Source: Bacteroidota bacterium (GTDB taxonomy: Bacteria > Bacteroidota > Bacteroidia > Cytophagales > Cyclobacteriaceae). Taken from it: DNA of 64,000 nucleotides. Location: positions 31,968 through 95,967 of the forward strand of contig JAJRQT010000165.1 of NCBI GenBank assembly GCA_024280115.1, written 5' to 3'. The translations under genes and the position numbers were made by a program. Below the pieces are notes generated by a model. It made no database searches. It was not told the DNA's origin and saw only the letters and a list, made by a program, of their open reading frames with translations. Within the stretch, counting starts at the first letter, position 1; every line of letters begins with the position of its first letter. This document shows, one piece after another, positions 60,149-64,000 of this stretch.

Positions 60149-61386
60149 TGGTTTTCTTGTCCATACTATCTATCCTAATAATATTACTTATTGGTTTTGT
60201 GGCCGTAAAAAATTCATTTAAAAGCAAAAACGGTGTAGTCCACTTAAGTGCATTGACCTTAAAAATCGGAGCAGGAATTTGCCTTGGTCTAGTCTACACT
60301 TATTACTATAATGGAGGAGATACTTTTCTGTATTGGCATGAAGGTCAAACCTTGGCCAATTTTATCATGAAAAATCCATCTAATCTTTTAAATATTTTAA
60401 TGAACAGTGCTGACATTCCATCATTGGCGGATCAGCTAATTTTTGTAGATCAACCCCGGGCATTGTTCTTTTCTAAAATTGTATCAGTTTTCTATTTGTT
60501 AACAGGAGGAAATTATTGGATAACCGGAGCTTTTTTCAGTCTTATAAATTTTTTGGGCGTCAAATTTTTTGTTGAAGAATTAACTAAAAAATTCCATGCT
60601 ATTAATAAACCGGCAATCATCGCTTTTTATTTTTTGCCAACCTTTGTTTTTTGGACTAGTGGATTACTAAAGGAGAGCCTGGCGATAGCTGCGTTAACCA
60701 TCGCAGTTGGTGCAGTATTAAAAATTACCAGGACTGAAAAATACTTCCAATTGATGAATTGGGGATTAGTATTACTGTCAATATTGCTATTATGGAAATT
60801 GAAATATTTCTATGCAGCATTGGCAATTCCATCATTAATTATAATAATTCTATTTGAAACAATAGGTAAAAAAAGAGCAAAAAACCCCGGATTTGTACTC
60901 GCGATATTTATTTCAATGATCCTGATCGTTTCGACGTTTCACTATAATTTTAAAATTTCAAGAGTGCTGGGGATTGTATATGAAAACTATGTAATTGGCA
61001 TAAAAGGTAGCCAAAACGGCATCGAGTATTATCAATTTGATGGCAGTATATTTAGTTTTTTAATCAATACCCCAAGTGCTTTAATGACCGGATTATTCAG
61101 ACCAGCTATATTTGAGTTTTCTTCATTGTTGCAGTTTTTAGTAGCCTTTGAAAATCTTATCATTTTTATAGGTTTCATTTTATTGTTGAGGAAGGCTAAA
61201 TTGAAAACCCTGTTTCACAATCCATATGTTTTAATTTCAATGATTTATATTTTCACATTATCAATTCTCCTTGCCTTTTCAACACCAAATTTTGGGACTT
61301 TATCAAGGTATAAGGTAGGTTATTGGCCATTTTTCGTTCTTTTATTATTGATTGGTTTACTGGATAAAAAAGCTGAGGCTAAGTAA
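60145..61386 (+). CDS. Polytopic membrane protein, unknown function (413 aa)
   Basis: About ten hydrophobic helices can be counted, starting with VFLSILSILIILLIGFVAV, ALTLKIGAGICLGLVYTYYYNGGDTFLYWHEGQTL and ending in VGYWPFFVLLLLIGLLDKK. The GGDTFLYWHEG loop and a GLLKESLAIAAL stretch, where an Arg/Lys-Glu pair enters a helix, recall GT-C-fold glycosyltransferases, but no DxD or EDE motif is clear. It is coupled by the 4-bp overlap to DUF2851 and followed by the RraB-like gene. I give no function. Confidence 0.75.
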   Translation: MMVFLSILSILIILLIGFVAVKNSFKSKNGVVHLSALTLKIGAGICLGLVYTYYYNGGDTFLYWHEGQTLANFIMKNPSNLLNILMNSADIPSLADQLIFVDQPRALFFSKIVSVFYLLTGGNYWITGAFFSLINFLGVKFFVEELTKKFHAINKPAIIAFYFLPTFVFWTSGLLKESLAIAALTIAVGAVLKITRTEKYFQLMNWGLVLLSILLLWKLKYFYAALAIPSLIIIILFETIGKKRAKNPGFVLAIFISMILIVSTFHYNFKISRVLGIVYENYVIGIKGSQNGIEYYQFDGSIFSFLINTPSALMTGLFRPAIFEFSSLLQFLVAFENLIIFIGFILLLRKAKLKTLFHNPYVLISMIYIFTLSILLAFSTPNFGTLSRYKVGYWPFFVLLLLIGLLDKKAEAK

Positions 61387-61414
61387 TGCATGATTCTACA
61401 AATATAAAATCAAG

Positions 61415-61801
61415 ATGGGCATGTTCGATTTTCTAACCCCCTATATTTCTGTAAAGAAATTCGAGAGTTATTTAAAAGGGCACAAAGCTATAACCAGCCA
61501 TTACTTACAATTATTAAATCAATATGATAAAGATATTGATGTACCCAAACAGGTGGAATTTTTCTTTTATTCTAAAACAAGAGAAAATGCCAATGGCCTG
61601 AAGAAGGATTTAGAAAAAATCGGATATGAAGTTTATGGAATTGAAAATTCTTTAAAATATGAATATTCAATAATTGGTGTGACGCCACCCATAAGTTTAG
61701 AAAGCGAAATATTTGAAAAGTGGGTTACTGAGATGAACGAGTTAGGTTTTATAAATTATTGTAATTTCGACGGTTGGGGAACAATTACATTTCTGGATTG
61801 A
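61415..61801 (+). CDS. RraB-like protein (regulator of RNase E family)
   Basis: The 128-residue protein has a helical start (MGMFDFLTPYISVKKFESYL). The RraB-type core follows: VEFFFYSKTRENANGLKKDLEKIGYEVYGIEN, then PISLESEIFEKWVTEMNELGF and NFDGWGTI at the end. The order of a ferredoxin-like strand-helix-strand core and the late DGWGT fits the RraB/DUF1260 family, which in enterobacteria binds RNase E. In Bacteroidota the target is unknown and RNase E is often absent, so a different role is likely. It follows the membrane protein gene by 28 bp and is probably in the same transcript. Confidence 0.7.
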   Translation: MGMFDFLTPYISVKKFESYLKGHKAITSHYLQLLNQYDKDIDVPKQVEFFFYSKTRENANGLKKDLEKIGYEVYGIENSLKYEYSIIGVTPPISLESEIFEKWVTEMNELGFINYCNFDGWGTITFLD

Positions 61802-61990
61802 ATGCGATTCGTCAACTGTTCCTCATTGTTGTGTTCAATTACGGGCATAATTTTGTGTAATACTGAACAAATTAGGATGAATTTCAATCCCCATAAATTT
61901 GTAAGTGATTGAGTTTGTTGTGGTTAATGCTCAAATTTATTTTTTGGAATGATTTTTTCTCTATAAAAGCCAAATAATCAATTAATTACT

Positions 61991-62545
61991 ATGAAGAGAT
62001 TTACAAAATTTATCATTCCCTCACTTTTATTTTTATTCGTATCTGGTTTTGCTTTTTCGCAAAAAAAGAAGAACAAAGATGATGCTGTGGTTACCATCAA
62101 AATAAATGGAAAGGAAAAGGATATTGAAGAGTATTTCGAAGAATGGGGAGAGGAATTAGGCGAGAAAATTGAGAAGATGTTTGACGATCCTAAAATCCAC
62201 ATTGATATAGACGATGATGATTTTAATATTGAGTTTGATGATATTTCAATTGATATTGGTGATTTTGCTGAATCCATAGCAGAAACGGTGAAAGAAGCGG
62301 TCACCAATATGAACATAGAAATAAAGGATATTGATCCGGATGATTTCGACAACAACCATTTTAATTTTCAAGACGATGATGACCTCAAGGACATGATCGA
62401 TGATATTGAAGACAGGTATAGTTCCGAAATTAAAAACATCAACAGGATGAAGATTAAAATCCGGGAAGATTATGTAAAGATCCATCTGGGTGTGACACTT
62501 GAAAATGGAAAGAGAATAGAAAAGACAAAAATAATTACTCATTGA
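61991..62545 (+). CDS. Secreted acidic (Asp-rich) protein
   Basis: A signal peptide (MKRFTKFIIPSLLFLFVSGFAFSQ) precedes a 160-residue mature protein that is very rich in Asp/Glu/Ile, with stretches such as DIDDDDFNIEFDD and DIDPDDFDNNHFNFQDDDD. The last 30 residues are more ordinary (MKIKIREDYVKIHLGVTLENGKRIEKTK). Acidic repeats of this kind may bind Ca2+, but there is no RTX or EF-hand motif. The gene is monocistronic and ends at a weak hairpin (62541-62559), 165 bp before the tRNA-like fragment. Function is unknown. Confidence 0.72.
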   Translation: MKRFTKFIIPSLLFLFVSGFAFSQKKKNKDDAVVTIKINGKEKDIEEYFEEWGEELGEKIEKMFDDPKIHIDIDDDDFNIEFDDISIDIGDFAESIAETVKEAVTNMNIEIKDIDPDDFDNNHFNFQDDDDLKDMIDDIEDRYSSEIKNINRMKIKIREDYVKIHLGVTLENGKRIEKTKIITH

Positions 62546-62674
62546 TTGAACTCATCAATTCGCTCATTTTTACTTTTTTAAATCCGGTAAACCATTAACC
62601 AAAGAGAGATGATGTGAATATCTGAACATCGAATTCAAATAGTTTCGACTTATTGTAGGACTTTGCAGAAAAAA

Positions 62675-62706
62675 ATAGCCTCTGAGTCACCCCAGAGGCC
62701 TTTTTC
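62675..62706 (-). terminator. Terminator behind the tRNA-like fragment
   Basis: GCCTCTG (62678-62684) and CAGAGGC (62693-62699) form a 7-bp stem. Read from the right (minus strand), it follows the tRNA 3' piece and ends in ATTTTTTT, the usual tRNA-gene terminator layout. Confidence 0.65.
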
Positions 62707-62709
62707 ATT

Positions 62710-62732
62710 AGTCGGGGTGGTAGGATTCGAAT
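62710..62732 (-). other. tRNA-Pro-like 3' end fragment, probable attachment site
   Basis: Read on the minus strand it gives TTCGAATCCTACCACCCCGA, i.e. T-loop, the 3' half of the T stem and an acceptor arm like tRNA-Pro. No D-arm or anticodon lies upstream, and the 5' T-stem does not match, so it is not a functional tRNA. A displaced 3' end is what integration into a tRNA gene leaves behind. Confidence 0.6.
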
Positions 62733-62829
62733 TCGCCTTGGGCCACTTTTTGACCCTAAAAAGTGCCTATACGGCGTTTCAGGACACATTTGTATTTCAA
62801 AAATCCTCATCATTGTGTGAGTCACACAG

Positions 62830-63195
62830 TTACTTTTTTGTATTGTATTCCAATAATGTTATTGTCTTTTTCAAGCTATCGACCAACTGGGTTAACAGGT
62901 CCCTTTCTTTTTGTACATTTTCAAGATCTTTACTCAACTGTACAAATCTCTTTTCCTTCTCCCTGGCCCGCTGGTCCGGATTTAATTGCTCATCAAGAAA
63001 ATCGATGACATTCAGATCGAAAAGCTTCGCAAGTTTCGCAATAACAGACAGTTTACAGTCATTATTTCTCAGCATTACGTGTAAAGTATTCTCTGTCACC
63101 CCAAGATGTTCCGAGATTTTCCGATATGTCAGACCGTCCTTTAACCTGAGATAATCGACACGCTTTTTTATATGTATTACTTCATGATTGACCAT
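62830..63195 (-). CDS. HTH (XRE/Cro-like) transcriptional regulator with coiled-coil tail
   Basis: Residues 1-65 form a Cro/C1-type helix-turn-helix: VDYLRLKDGLTYRKISEHLGVTENTLHVMLRNNDCKLSVIAKLAKLFDLNVIDFLDEQ. The remaining part (NPDQRAREKEKRFVQLSKDLENVQKERDLLTQLVDSLKKTITLL) is a coiled coil that probably makes it a dimer. Its promoter carries a palindrome between the -33 and -7 boxes, suggesting autoregulation. It lies just right of the tRNA-like fragment, divergent from a second HTH gene, a typical edge of a mobile island. Target genes are unknown. Confidence 0.85.
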   Translation of the reverse strand: MVNHEVIHIKKRVDYLRLKDGLTYRKISEHLGVTENTLHVMLRNNDCKLSVIAKLAKLFDLNVIDFLDEQLNPDQRAREKEKRFVQLSKDLENVQKERDLLTQLVDSLKKTITLLEYNTKK

Positions 63196-63242
63196 TGTTA
63201 ACTTATTGCTCCTATTCAGCTGACAATATCATTGTTTTAGTT

Positions 63243-63273
63243 CAAATATAGTGTATTGTTTTACGATACGCAA
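63243..63273 (-). promoter_or_regulatory. Promoter and putative operator of the XRE regulator
   Basis: On the minus strand TATATTTG (63250-63243) matches the -7 consensus and CTTG/TTG-like bases (63273-63270) stand 19-20 nt upstream. The spacer is almost filled by the imperfect palindrome GTATTGT-ttt-ACGATAC (63253-63269), a likely repressor site. Confidence 0.6.
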
Positions 63274-63520
63274 GTATATTTTTCCGATATAAAACTTTTA
63301 CTTTACGAAACTGTTGCTATTCAACGAATTAGCAATAACTAATGCCCTGATTATTGGATTCTTTAAAGAACTTTTCAATCACATTTATGCTCATCATTCA
63401 CATCTAAAGGTCTAATAATCACTTCTTAGAATTTCTTTTAGGCTGGATTGCCGTTTTTAATTAATTCAAGAAAAATGACTTTGGAGCTATTTGTATTTAG
63501 GTTTATGTATCAATATACAA

Positions 63521-63528
63521 TAGTTTTG
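63521..63528 (+). promoter_or_regulatory. -7 box TAGTTTTG of the 87-aa HTH gene
   Basis: TAGTTTTG matches TAnnTTTG and lies 45 bp before the ATG. The palindrome TGTAT-caat-ATACA (63506-63519) sits directly upstream and resembles the operator of the divergent regulator. Confidence 0.5.
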
Positions 63529-63572
63529 CGGCATAATAAAATATCAAACTATACTAAATCAGTTCAATTACA

Positions 63573-63836
63573 ATGAAACATAACATCAAAGAGCACTATA
63601 ACTACAGGTTGACAAAAAAAGAGGCGAGAAAACTCCGGGAAGACTTCTGTAAGGAATTCAATGTGCATGATCAAACATTTTATGCCATCGTGCGCGGCGC
63701 CAGGAAAGATCTTAAAGCAGAACAGTTGCGCTTTTTCGCTAAACGAATGAAATGCAACATGGAAGAACTTTTCAACAAGCCCGAAAAGCGGTCCGTAGTA
63801 AAAAGATCTGAAATCACTGAAGACTGGGTACTATAA
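63573..63836 (+). CDS. Small HTH regulator (87 aa)
   Basis: The protein contains a Cro/XRE-like helix-turn-helix: KKEARKLREDFCKEFNVHDQTFYAIVRGARKDLKAEQLRFFAKRMKCNMEELFNK (residues 15-68). NVHDQTFYAIVRG gives the recognition helix. It has a basic N-terminus and a short tail. It is divergent from the 121-residue HTH regulator, which is the Cro/CI-like arrangement of mobile elements. The gene may be the first of an island transcript that continues beyond the window. Confidence 0.8.
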   Translation: MKHNIKEHYNYRLTKKEARKLREDFCKEFNVHDQTFYAIVRGARKDLKAEQLRFFAKRMKCNMEELFNKPEKRSVVKRSEITEDWVL

Positions 63837-64000
63837 GCAACTTTAAATATTCAATAACAACAAATTGTAAAAATGAAAAATCTATTTAGTGTCACTAAGA
63901 AAACGCATCTCTCGTTTTTGCAATATAATTATTTTAATATTTTATTGCACTCTTAATTTTCTGATTTCTGATGGATTTCGAACTAACTTTTAGCTTTTCC
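63837..64000. other. AT-rich window end
   Basis: A 27-codon open frame (63873-63956, start MKNLFSVTKK) is the only one here and I do not call it. The region presumably belongs to the island and continues beyond the window. Confidence 0.3.

Noticed and set aside
62710..62735. Complete tRNA gene
   Set aside because: Only the T-loop and 3' acceptor half are present; the 5' T-stem does not pair, and no D or anticodon arm lies upstream.
63873..63956. 27-codon peptide starting MKNLFSVTKK
   Set aside because: Too short, and the right neighbour is outside the window; could be the start of a frameshifted gene but cannot be supported.

Overview
The window looks like chromosomal DNA of a member of the Bacteroidota, most likely a Cytophagales-like marine or soil heterotroph. 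The evidence is AT-rich DNA, almost no Shine-Dalgarno sites, several non-ATG (TTG/GTG) starts, many lipoproteins with short lipoboxes, and promoters of the Bacteroidota type (TTTG, 19-20 nt, TAnnTTTG). Family-specific gene forms agree: a long amidophosphoribosyltransferase, DUF2851, a Nudix-type (NrtR) sugar regulator, and the rplM-rpsI-rpsB-tsf order. No complete tRNA, rRNA, CRISPR array, insertion sequence or prophage is visible.

Layout. 0-8 kb: small proteins, a lipoprotein, a large ABCG-like ABC protein with a TerB-like N-terminus followed by a YdcF-like protein, then an aldehyde dehydrogenase and an EI24/CysZ-like membrane protein on the minus strand. 8.3-11.5 kb: pta, a 3-hydroxyacyl-CoA dehydrogenase gene and ackA in one probable operon (acetyl-CoA/acetate interconversion). 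11.6-22 kb: a YARHG protein, an M19 dipeptidase, a purF-like gene, an A-type Fe-S carrier, thiL, and the three-gene proton-translocating transhydrogenase pntAA-pntAB-pntB. 22-27 kb: a D-serine dehydratase-like enzyme, an amino-sugar kinase plus murQ (cell-wall sugar recycling), a DUF6807 protein and an orphan response regulator. 27.7-30.3 kb: ribosomal operon rplM-rpsI-rpsB-tsf on the minus strand, with a very well matched promoter, a 5' leader hairpin and a terminator-like hairpin before tsf.

30.4-37.8 kb: a sorbitol/xylitol-type dehydrogenase, a modular secreted protein, a two-gene module best read as trans-3-hydroxy-L-proline degradation, and a TetR regulator with an alpha/beta hydrolase that share a palindromic operator. 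38-42.8 kb: two unknown genes, a decayed VOC-family gene, and a HlyD/TolC export pair without its inner-membrane pump. 42.8-55.2 kb: aminotransferase IV, galK-galT, a K+-dependent membrane pyrophosphatase, a NrtR-family regulator divergent from xylB-xylA, and murI. 55-62.6 kb: small lipoprotein, a UPF0175 gene broken by a stop codon, pirin, a CDGSH/ferredoxin-like protein, DUF2851 and a polytopic membrane protein, an RraB-like protein and an acidic secreted protein.

At 62.71 kb a 22-nt piece that looks like the 3' end of a tRNA-Pro gene, followed by its terminator, marks what I take to be the left edge of an integrated island. The rightmost 1.2 kb holds two divergent small HTH regulators. Metabolically the window couples sugar intake (xylose, galactose, polyol, amino sugars), proline-derivative use, acetate metabolism and pyridine-nucleotide/pyrophosphate energetics. 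I see no clear new defence or secretion system. The most promising leads are the island edge, the operator architectures, the 3-hydroxyproline module and the unknown pair at 38.1-39.0 kb.
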